Of a DNA stretch of 64,000 bases, positions 57,090 to 64,000 are shown in pieces. This DNA is from an uncultured Prevotellaceae bacterium (GTDB lineage Bacteria; Bacteroidota; Bacteroidia; Bacteroidales; Bacteroidaceae). The notes beneath the pieces are model-generated. The model was not told the origin of the DNA. It did no database searches and saw only the letters and a list, made by a program, of their open reading frames with translations. The stretch covers positions 1-64,000 of the forward strand of contig CAMHUU010000001.1 in NCBI GenBank assembly GCA_946188395.1, written 5' to 3'. Made by a program: the position numbers and the translations under genes. Within the stretch, counting starts at the first letter, position 1, and each line of letters opens with the position of its first letter.

Positions 57090-60000
57090 ATGACTTTTAC
57101 AACATTTATCAAACGCCCGGTGTTGTCGACGGTGATCTCAATCCTCATCGTCCTGCTGGGTTTCATCGGCCTGGTGTCGCTGCCTATTGAGCAGTACCCC
57201 AACATAGCGCCTCCTACCGTTGCGGTGTGGACGAGCTATCCCGGTGCCGATGCCGAGACGGTAAAGAACTCCGTCATTGTGCCGTTGGAGGAGAGCATCA
57301 ACGGTGTGGAGGGTATGGACTATATCTCGTCCACAGCCGGTGCCGGTTCGGCGCAAATCAGTGTGCTGTTCCGTCAGGGCATGAATGCCGATATGTGTGC
57401 CGTAAACGTGCAGAACCGCGTGTCGCAGGCGCTGGCGTTGCTGCCTGCTGAGGTGACGCGCATCGGTGTGACGGTGACGAAGCGTCAGACGTCGCAGGTG
57501 CTGATGTTTACGCTGACGTCGGATGGACGTTACGACGACGAGTTCTTGACGAACTATAACAATATCAATATTATTCCTGCCATCAAGCGTATTCAGGGTG
57601 TGGGTGACGTGCAGAGCCCGGGTATGAAAAACTACTCGATGCGTATCTGGCTGAAGCCCGACGTGATGAAGCAGTACAACTTGATGCCAAGCGACATCTC
57701 GAATGTGCTGGCTGAGCAGAATATCGAGGCTGCACCTGGTTCGTTCGGTGAGCGAACGGATGTGGCTTACGAGTATACCATGCGCTATACAGGTCGTCTG
57801 AAGACAGCTGAGGAGTTTGGCAATATCATCATTTCGAGCGACCGCAATGGTCAGACGCTGAAGCTGAAGGATGTGGCAGAGATTGAACTGGGTGGTCAGA
57901 CCTACGCGGTGTCGATGCGTAACAACAACCTGCCGTCAGTGCTAGGTATGGTGCAGCAGATTGCCGGTTCGAACGCTAACGAGATTGCCAAGGCTGTGAA
58001 GGCCGAGTTGGAGGACCAGGCTAAGCTGTTCCCCCCAGGCATGGAGTATAAGATCAACTACGACGTCACGGAGTTCCTGTATGCATCTATCGAGGAGGTG
58101 GTGTTCACGCTGGTGTTCACGCTGATTCTGGTGTTCATTGTGATCTATGTGTTCCTGCAAGACTGGCGCTCGACGCTGATTCCGCTTATCGCCGTGCCGG
58201 TATCGCTGATTGGTACGTTCTTCTTCCTGAACGTCTTCGGATTCTCCATCAACCTCTTGACGCTGTCCGCCTTGCTCTTGGCTATTGCCATCGTGGTGGA
58301 CGACGCCATTGTGGTGGTCGAGGCCGTGCACGCGAAACTGGACCAGGGATACAAGTCGTCGCTGACGGCTTCGATAGACGCCATGAACGAGATTTCGGGA
58401 GCTATCATCTCCATCACGCTGGTGATGGCCTCGGTGTTCGTACCGGTGTCGTTCATCGGTGGTACCTCAGGTACGTTCTATCGTGAGTTCGGTGTGACGA
58501 TGGCTGTCTCCATCTTCATCTCGGCATTGAACGCCTTGACGCTGTCGCCGGCTCTGTGTGCCATCTTCCTGAAGCCGCACGATGAGAACGGACACGAGAA
58601 GAAGATGTCGATGATTGACCGCTTCCACGCTTCGTTCAATACGGCATACGACAAGATCTTAGGAAAATATAAAGGTAATGTCGAAAAGCTGGTGCGCAAG
58701 CCCATCAGCGTGCTCACGACAGTAATTATCGGTATTGTGGTGTTGGTGGCTACCTTCTCGTTCACCAAGACGGGACTGGTGCCGGACGAGGATACGGGAA
58801 CCATCTTCTGTACCATTACGATGCCTCCTTCGACCTCTGTGGCACGCACGCGCCACATCATCGACGAGGTGGACTCCATCCTGGCTGCTGATCCCGCTAT
58901 TCAGAGCCGTGAGCAGATTCAGGGTTACAACTTCATTGCTGGTTCGGGATCTGACCAGGCTACGTTCATCATCAAGCTGAAACCGTTCGAAGAGCGTCAG
59001 AAGGGCTTCTTCTGGAAGCTCAGTGGACTATGGCAAGGCGATGGTATCTACCGTTTCTTCCTGAATCCGTTGGAGTCGACGGGTGTCATTGCCCAAATCT
59101 TCATCAAGACGGCCCATATCAAAGACGCCCAAGTGCTGGCCTTCGCACCGCCTATGATTCCCGGCTTCTCGGCCAACTCGGGTGTGTCTATCGTGATGCA
59201 GGACCGTACGGGTGGTTCGCTTGACAGGTTCTATAACAATGTCAAGGACTACTTGGCCGAGCTGAACAAGCGTCCGGAGTTCCAGACAGCACAGACGTCG
59301 TACAACCCCAACTATCCGCAGTACATGATTCACATGGATGTGGCGAAGTGTAAGCAGGCTGGTGTGTCACCGGCAACGGTGCTGAGCACGCTGCAAGGAT
59401 ACTACGGCGGACTGTATGCCTCGAACTTCAACGCCTATGGTAAGCTGTACCGCGTTATGATTCAGGCTTCGCCCGAGACGCGTATGACGACGGAATCGCT
59501 GAAGAGCATCTATGTCCGCACATCAGATGGTATGTCGCCTGTGGAGGAGTTCTGCCGTTTGGAACGCGTCTACGGACCAGCCAACATCAACCGCTTCAAT
59601 CTGTATACGAGTATCAACGTGACGGCTACGGTGGCCAGCGGCTACTCGACGGGTGAGGCTATCAAGGCCGCCCAAGAGGTGGCTGCCGAAATCTTGCCCG
59701 ACGGTTATTCATACGACTATCAGGGTCTTACTCGTGAGGAGGCCAAGGCGTCGAATACAACTGCCGTCATCTTCCTGCTGTGCTTCATCTTCATCTATCT
59801 GATTCTGTCGGCACAGTACGAGTCGTACATCCTGCCGCTGGCCGTAGTACTCTCAGTACCCTTCGGACTGGCAGGCTGCTTCCTGTTTACAATGATGTTC
59901 GGACATGCGAACGACATCTATATGCAGATCTCGCTCATCATGCTGATTGGTCTGTTGGCAAAGAACGCCATTCTGATAGTGCAGTTCGCACTGGAGCGCC

Positions 60001-60347
60001 GTGAGACGGGTATGGCCATTACGTGGTCGGCTATTCTCGGTGCTGCAGCACGTCTGCGTCCTATCTTGATGACGTCGTTGGCTATGGTCATCGGTCTGTT
60101 GCCAATGATGTTTGCCAGCGGTGTGGGTAAGAACGGTAACCAGACGCTGGGTGCAGCCGCTGTCGGTGGTATGTTAATTGGTACGCTGTTGCAGGTGCTG
60201 GTAGTGCCTGGACTGTTCGTTATCTTCCAGTCGCTGCAGGAGAAGTTCCGCCCGATGAAGTTCGAGGACGAGGAGGAGAATACTGACGTGGCATCGGAGA
60301 TTGCACAGTATGCACACCATCCCGTTGATTATGAATTGGAGAAGTAA
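57090..60347 (+). CDS. RND efflux pump, HAE1 (AcrB-like) subunit
   Basis: This 1085-residue protein has 12 membrane helices and two large periplasmic loops, in the usual AcrB arrangement and length. Signature stretches are 'PVLSTVISILIVLLGFIGLV', 'QNRVSQALALLP', the proton-relay helix 'ALLLAIAIVVDDAIVVVEAV' (paired Asp) and 'GLLAKNAILIVQFALERRE'. It exports hydrophobic or amphipathic compounds such as antibiotics or bile salts by proton antiport with the adaptor and TolC-like channel. The substrate cannot be read. It is followed 6 bp later by the channel gene. Confidence 0.93.
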   Translation: MTFTTFIKRPVLSTVISILIVLLGFIGLVSLPIEQYPNIAPPTVAVWTSYPGADAETVKNSVIVPLEESINGVEGMDYISSTAGAGSAQISVLFRQGMNADMCAVNVQNRVSQALALLPAEVTRIGVTVTKRQTSQVLMFTLTSDGRYDDEFLTNYNNINIIPAIKRIQGVGDVQSPGMKNYSMRIWLKPDVMKQYNLMPSDISNVLAEQNIEAAPGSFGERTDVAYEYTMRYTGRLKTAEEFGNIIISSDRNGQTLKLKDVAEIELGGQTYAVSMRNNNLPSVLGMVQQIAGSNANEIAKAVKAELEDQAKLFPPGMEYKINYDVTEFLYASIEEVVFTLVFTLILVFIVIYVFLQDWRSTLIPLIAVPVSLIGTFFFLNVFGFSINLLTLSALLLAIAIVVDDAIVVVEAVHAKLDQGYKSSLTASIDAMNEISGAIISITLVMASVFVPVSFIGGTSGTFYREFGVTMAVSIFISALNALTLSPALCAIFLKPHDENGHEKKMSMIDRFHASFNTAYDKILGKYKGNVEKLVRKPISVLTTVIIGIVVLVATFSFTKTGLVPDEDTGTIFCTITMPPSTSVARTRHIIDEVDSILAADPAIQSREQIQGYNFIAGSGSDQATFIIKLKPFEERQKGFFWKLSGLWQGDGIYRFFLNPLESTGVIAQIFIKTAHIKDAQVLAFAPPMIPGFSANSGVSIVMQDRTGGSLDRFYNNVKDYLAELNKRPEFQTAQTSYNPNYPQYMIHMDVAKCKQAGVSPATVLSTLQGYYGGLYASNFNAYGKLYRVMIQASPETRMTTESLKSIYVRTSDGMSPVEEFCRLERVYGPANINRFNLYTSINVTATVASGYSTGEAIKAAQEVAAEILPDGYSYDYQGLTREEAKASNTTAVIFLLCFIFIYLILSAQYESYILPLAVVLSVPFGLAGCFLFTMMFGHANDIYMQISLIMLIGLLAKNAILIVQFALERRETGMAITWSAILGAAARLRPILMTSLAMVIGLLPMMFASGVGKNGNQTLGAAAVGGMLIGTLLQVLVVPGLFVIFQSLQEKFRPMKFEDEEENTDVASEIAQYAHHPVDYELEK

Positions 60348-60353
60348 GAGACT

Positions 60354-61742
60354 ATGAAGAAGATTATGATATTTGGTGCCGCCATGCTGCTGATGAGCAG
60401 TTGCGGCGTATATAATAAGTACGAGCGCCCGGACGTCGAGACTGCGGGACTGATTCGTGACGCAGTGAGCGATGTGGACACGCTGGCGGTGCAGGATACG
60501 GCATCGTTCGGCAATCTGCCTTGGCGCGCTGTGTTCACTGACCCCCAGCTGCAGGCGCTCATCGAGCAGGGCTTGCAGAAGAATGCCAATCTGCAGAATG
60601 CAGTGCTGACCGTACAGATGTACGAGACGATGCTGAAGGCTGCCAAGTTGGCCTTCCTGCCTGCCATCACGTTGGGCAGCCAGCAGTCGATGGGAAATAT
60701 CCAGACCCTCTATACCGATCCGTCGCAGACCGTTAAGAGCTACGCGTTGCCCGTGACGGCATCATGGACGCTGGACATCTTCGGCAATATCCTGTCGCAG
60801 AAGCGTTCGACACAGATGAAGCTGCTGGGCTTCAAGGACTACCAGATGGCTGTCCGCGCCCAGGTGGTAAGTGGTATCGCCAACTGTTACTACACATTGC
60901 TGATGCTCGACGAGCAGTTGCGTATCGTGACAGAGATGTCGGAAATGGCCAAGGAAACGTGGGACATGATGAAGCTGCAGTATCAGCTGGGTCGTATGCG
61001 TTCGACCAGCGTGCAGAGTGCCGAGGCTTCGTATCTGTCGATTCTGACGCAGGCCAACGACATGCGCCGTCAGATCCGTTCGACGGAGAATGCCCTCTCG
61101 CTGCTCATTGGACAGGCCGGGCAACAGATTCCCCGTACGACGCTGGCCCAGCAGTCGCTGCCCAGCGAGTTTGCAACGGGTGTGGGTATTGCCTTGCTGA
61201 AGAACCGTCCCGACGTGCACAATGCCGAGATGAATCTGGCAGCATGTTTTCACGATGTACAGACAGCCCGTTCGCAGTTCTATCCCACCATCACCATCGG
61301 TGCTACAGGAGCCTTTACCAATGCTAGCGGGTCACTGAATCCAGGCAAGTGGATGACAAATTTGTTTGCCGGTCTCACGCAGCCTATCTTTGCACGTGGT
61401 GCGCTGATTGCCAACTTAAAGGTGTCGAAGTTGCAGTATGAGCAGGCCTTCAATACGTGGCAGAATGCCGTATACTCGGCAGGCAACGAGGTGTCGAACG
61501 CACTCGTCAACTACAACATGTACGATGCAAACTCGAAGCTCGAGGCTCAACGTGTCGAGGTACTGACGAAGAACGTGGAAGACACTCGTGCACTCTATCA
61601 GAGCAAGGGCTCTTCCTATTTGGAGGTGCTCACGGCACAGACCCAACTGCTGTCGTCGCAGATCAATAAGGTTACCGACGATTTCCAGAAGATGCAGGCT
61701 GTGGTGTCGTTGTATACAGCTCTCGGAGGCGGTGGAAAGTAA
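60354..61742 (+). CDS. TolC-family outer-membrane efflux lipoprotein (NodT type)
   Basis: This 462-residue lipoprotein (lipobox 'MSSC' near residue 17) has two related helical repeats, seen in 'ALIEQGLQKNANLQNAVLTV' and 'QYEQAFNTWQNAVYSAGNEV'. It also has the conserved 'NRPDVHNAEMNLAACFHDVQ' and 'ARSQFYPTITIGATGAF' blocks of the NodT/CusC-like outer-membrane factors. It completes the tripartite pump. Start is 6 bp after the RND stop. The LpxA-like gene follows after 31 bp with a heptamer-like spacer (GTAAAAG, TGAAAAG, TGAATAA). Confidence 0.9.
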   Translation: MKKIMIFGAAMLLMSSCGVYNKYERPDVETAGLIRDAVSDVDTLAVQDTASFGNLPWRAVFTDPQLQALIEQGLQKNANLQNAVLTVQMYETMLKAAKLAFLPAITLGSQQSMGNIQTLYTDPSQTVKSYALPVTASWTLDIFGNILSQKRSTQMKLLGFKDYQMAVRAQVVSGIANCYYTLLMLDEQLRIVTEMSEMAKETWDMMKLQYQLGRMRSTSVQSAEASYLSILTQANDMRRQIRSTENALSLLIGQAGQQIPRTTLAQQSLPSEFATGVGIALLKNRPDVHNAEMNLAACFHDVQTARSQFYPTITIGATGAFTNASGSLNPGKWMTNLFAGLTQPIFARGALIANLKVSKLQYEQAFNTWQNAVYSAGNEVSNALVNYNMYDANSKLEAQRVEVLTKNVEDTRALYQSKGSSYLEVLTAQTQLLSSQINKVTDDFQKMQAVVSLYTALGGGGK

Positions 61743-61773
61743 AGTAATAGGTAAAAGTGAAAAGTGAATAATT

Positions 61774-62553
61774 ATGGCAAGCGAAATAAGTCCAAAAGCC
61801 GAAATCAGCTCTAAGGCGAAAATCGGCGATAATTGTAAGATATTCCCCTTCGTCTATATAGAGGACGATGTGGAGATAGGTGATGGCTGTATTCTCTTCC
61901 CCTTCGTGAGTATCATGAATGGTACGCGCATGGGAGCCAGGAACAAGGTCCATCAGGGTTCCGTCATCGGCGCCCTGCCGCAGGACTTTGAGTTCCGGGG
62001 CGAGAAGTCGGAGTGTATCATCGGCGACGGTAACGTCATTCGTGAGAATGTGGTCATCAACCGTGCTACTCATAGTGGTGGACAGACCGTTATCGGCAAC
62101 GAAAACGTGCTGATGGAGGGTGCTCATATCTCGCACGACACGAAGGTGGGCAACCGCTGTGTCTTCGGCTATGGCACTAAGATTGCCGGTGACTGCGAGA
62201 TAGAGGATGGTGTCATCTTCTCGTCGTCGGTCATCGAAAATGCCAAGACGCGTGTCGGACGCGGCTCGATGATTCAGGCTGGTACGACATTCTCGAAGGA
62301 CGTTCCTCCCTATATCATTTGTACCAAGCATGCAGAATACGGAGGTGTGAATATGCAGGTGGCCCGTGCGCATGGCGTCGACGAGAAAATGTTGAAGCAC
62401 ATTGCCAATGCCTACCGTTTGGTATTTCATGGTAAGACGGCCCTCTTCGATGCGGTGAACCAGATCGAGGAACAGGTGCCCGACGGCCCCTTCATCCGAC
62501 ACATCATTGAGTTTCTCCGAAGCTCAACGACGGGCATTATCACCAAGATATAG
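61774..62553 (+). CDS. LpxA-like UDP-N-acetylglucosamine acyltransferase
   Basis: This 259-residue protein has an N-terminal left-handed beta helix of hexapeptide repeats ('SPKAEISSKAKIGDNCKIFP' and on) and a helical C-terminal part (about 185-259). The catalytic His region reads 'LMEGAHISHDTKVGNRCVFG', as in LpxA, and 'GSVIGALPQDFEFRGEKS' matches the acyl-donor site. LpxA acylates UDP-GlcNAc to start lipid A synthesis. In Bacteroidetes the main lpxA usually sits with lpxD and lpxC/fabZ; here the gene follows an efflux operon, so this is likely a second paralogue or a relocated copy. The pectinolytic gene starts 30 bp later. Confidence 0.8.
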   Translation: MASEISPKAEISSKAKIGDNCKIFPFVYIEDDVEIGDGCILFPFVSIMNGTRMGARNKVHQGSVIGALPQDFEFRGEKSECIIGDGNVIRENVVINRATHSGGQTVIGNENVLMEGAHISHDTKVGNRCVFGYGTKIAGDCEIEDGVIFSSSVIENAKTRVGRGSMIQAGTTFSKDVPPYIICTKHAEYGGVNMQVARAHGVDEKMLKHIANAYRLVFHGKTALFDAVNQIEEQVPDGPFIRHIIEFLRSSTTGIITKI

Positions 62554-62583
62554 CGTGACGCTAAACGAACTACAAAACTGCTA

Positions 62584-64000
62584 ATGACTAGACTGCTAAT
62601 TACAATGATGCTTACCCTGACGACCCTCGTCCTTTCGGCGCAGGGTCGCTGGGCGGGCAGAAATCTTCCCAACCATCAGAAAGACGAATTCTTCCAGACG
62701 GAGGAGGCGCGACGTATTGGTGACCAGGTGCTGCTCTACCAACGAGTGACGGGCGGCTGGCCTAAGAACATCAATATGGCTACTCCGCTGAACGAAGAAC
62801 AACGTGCGCAGGTGCTGAAAGACAAGGAACGCCGCGACGACTCGACGACGGACAACAGCGCTACTTCACAGCAAATCATCTTCTTGGCGCGTTTGTATCA
62901 GGGTACTAAGGACGAGCGTTATAAGGAGGGATTCCTGCGTGGCGTCGAGTATTTGCTCAGCGGACAGTATGCCAATGGCGGCTGGCCCCAGTTCTGGCCC
63001 GAGATGCATGGATACCAGATTCACATCACCTACAACGACGATGCCATGGTGAATACGATGAAACTGTTGCGTGACGTCGCCCGGCAGAAAAAACCTTACG
63101 AAGGTCTCGCTGATGCTGCTTTGCGCAAGCGTTGTCAGGAGGCCTTCGACAAAGGTGTGGAGTGTATTCTGGCTACGCAGATGCGCAATGCCGACGGGGT
63201 CCTGACGGTGTGGTGCCAACAACATGACCGTGAGACGCTGGCTCCGGCTGCTGCCCGTGCCTATGAGTTGCCGTCGTATTGCTCGATGGAGAGTGCCAGC
63301 ATCGTCAAGTTGCTGATGCAGTTGAAGCATCCCGATGAGCGTGTGAAGCAGTCTGTTCATGCCGCTATGGCGTGGTTCGACAAATACAAGCTGACGGGTC
63401 TGAAGGTGGTGCGTTCGGGCATGTGGGCCAGTCCCGAGAGCGAGACGCGATTGGTGGAAGACTCGACGGCGGGTCCTCTGTGGGCGCGTTACTACGATTT
63501 GAGATACTGCGAGCCGTATGTGTGCGATCGTGACGGGTTGCCTCGTCGCCGCTTGGAGGATATCGGCCACGAACGCCGTAACGGCTATGCGTGGTTTGGA
63601 AATCGCCCTGCCGATCTTTATCCGTTGTATGAGGAATGGGTGGCCAAGAACGATCCGACTCACAAGGTTGACGTCAGCTTGACTACGAAGGGTGCCAACG
63701 AGAACGGGCTGATAGAGATGTTCCGCCAACCTGAGAAGCACATGGGCGACTTTGATGTCGTAGTGCGTGAGGGTGAGAGTATCCAGTCGGCTATTGAGAA
63801 AGCTCCGGAGCATCCGGAAAAACCTTTCAAGATTTTTATCTGTAAGGGTACCTATCGCCAGAAGGTTGTCATCGACCGCCCGAATATCGTGTTGGTAGGT
63901 GAACAGCGCGACAGCACCATCATTACACTGGCAGAAACGGAACCGACAAAAAGTGTGAAGGAGTATCGCGGACAACCTGTTCACCATGGGGTCGTCATTC
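62584..64000 (+). CDS. Exported pectate lyase (PL10) fused to a pectinesterase (CE8) domain, 3' end cut
   Basis: The frame runs from ATG 62584 past the window end (472 codons seen). After the signal peptide ('LTLTTLVLSAQG') comes a polysaccharide lyase family 10-type domain: 'RVTGGWPKNINMA', 'TTDNSATSQQIIFLARLYQ', 'ANGGWPQFWPEMHGYQIHIT', and 'YSMES'-like 'YCSMESASIVKLLMQLKHPD'. The lyase part ends at about residue 355. Then 'DFDVVVREGESIQSAIEKAP' and 'FKIFICKGTYRQKVVIDRPN' mark the start of a pectin methylesterase beta helix, whose active site lies beyond the window. Joint action removes methyl groups and cleaves pectin by elimination. The gene follows the LpxA-like gene by 30 bp on the same strand. 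No terminator is seen between them. Confidence 0.85.
   Translation, partial: MTRLLITMMLTLTTLVLSAQGRWAGRNLPNHQKDEFFQTEEARRIGDQVLLYQRVTGGWPKNINMATPLNEEQRAQVLKDKERRDDSTTDNSATSQQIIFLARLYQGTKDERYKEGFLRGVEYLLSGQYANGGWPQFWPEMHGYQIHITYNDDAMVNTMKLLRDVARQKKPYEGLADAALRKRCQEAFDKGVECILATQMRNADGVLTVWCQQHDRETLAPAAARAYELPSYCSMESASIVKLLMQLKHPDERVKQSVHAAMAWFDKYKLTGLKVVRSGMWASPESETRLVEDSTAGPLWARYYDLRYCEPYVCDRDGLPRRRLEDIGHERRNGYAWFGNRPADLYPLYEEWVAKNDPTHKVDVSLTTKGANENGLIEMFRQPEKHMGDFDVVVREGESIQSAIEKAPEHPEKPFKIFICKGTYRQKVVIDRPNIVLVGEQRDSTIITLAETEPTKSVKEYRGQPVHHGVVI

Noticed and set aside
1..64000. tRNA, rRNA or transposase genes
   Set aside because: No cloverleaf-like intergenic segment, rRNA motif or transposase family was recognised in either strand by reading; a dedicated RNA scan was not possible.

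Overview
The window reads as a chromosomal segment of a Prevotella-type member of the Bacteroidales. The evidence is promoters of the TAnnTTTG type (TATCTTTG, TACCTTTG, TAACTTTG), A-rich leaders that mostly lack Shine-Dalgarno sites, many lipoproteins with acidic residues after the lipobox Cys, GLUG and InlB-type adhesins, a DUF4421 protein, an LpxA-like gene and a pectate lyase PL10/pectinesterase CE8 enzyme. I see no tRNA, rRNA, CRISPR array or insertion sequence.

Layout. (1) 1-700: an HU-family DNA-binding protein with a structured leader. (2) 800-5135: an OprO/P-type porin and three exported lipoproteins whose folds are normally cytosolic and nucleotide- or phosphate-related: a RelA/SpoT synthetase-like protein, a P-loop zeta-toxin-like kinase (minus strand) and a HAD phosphatase. 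The porin and HAD genes have near-identical promoter-leader regions. (3) 5276-14651: an AraC regulator followed by a compact operon of type II fatty-acid/polyene character: GNAT protein, ketosynthase, ACP, hotdog dehydratase, MMPL exporter, CrtI-like FAD oxidoreductase, FabG-like reductase and LolA-like carrier. It resembles aryl-polyene/flexirubin loci but is reduced. (4) 14953-46441: about 31 kb of same-strand exported proteins: a membrane protein, an alpha/beta hydrolase, six tandem MACPF (perforin-like) lipoproteins, four GLUG-type surface proteins including one of 2686 aa, a 48-aa peptide and a frameshifted fimbrillin-like pseudogene. (5) 46570-47963: a membrane-anchored AraC-type protein, then a gene-poor stretch with a nested palindrome. 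(6) 47964-55733: an NMT1/THI5-like binding protein, a SpoIIE phosphatase with an extracytoplasmic sensor, a DUF4421 protein, a fusion of xanthine phosphoribosyltransferase with a PreA-like flavoprotein, and a DASS transporter. (7) 55908-62553: an RND efflux operon (MFP, RND, OMF) plus an LpxA-like acyltransferase. (8) 62584 to the end: a truncated PL10-CE8 enzyme.

Three patterns cut across these regions. First, four promoters (before the porin, the HAD lipoprotein, the 14953 membrane protein and the membrane AraC) share a pair of direct repeats, CAGAATATGCAAAA-like, spaced 20-21 bp and placed 58-59 bp upstream of the -7 box. This defines a candidate regulon linking regions 2, 4 and 5. Second, heptanucleotide tandem repeats form the spacers before many start codons, and in several genes they encode the signal-peptide core or the linker before a C-terminal motif. 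Third, a repeated cassette (GGCC hairpin, A-rich heptamers, ATG, TTTTATA repeats) occurs six times and supplies leader and signal peptide to otherwise unrelated genes. REP-like palindromes are also inserted in frame in two genes.
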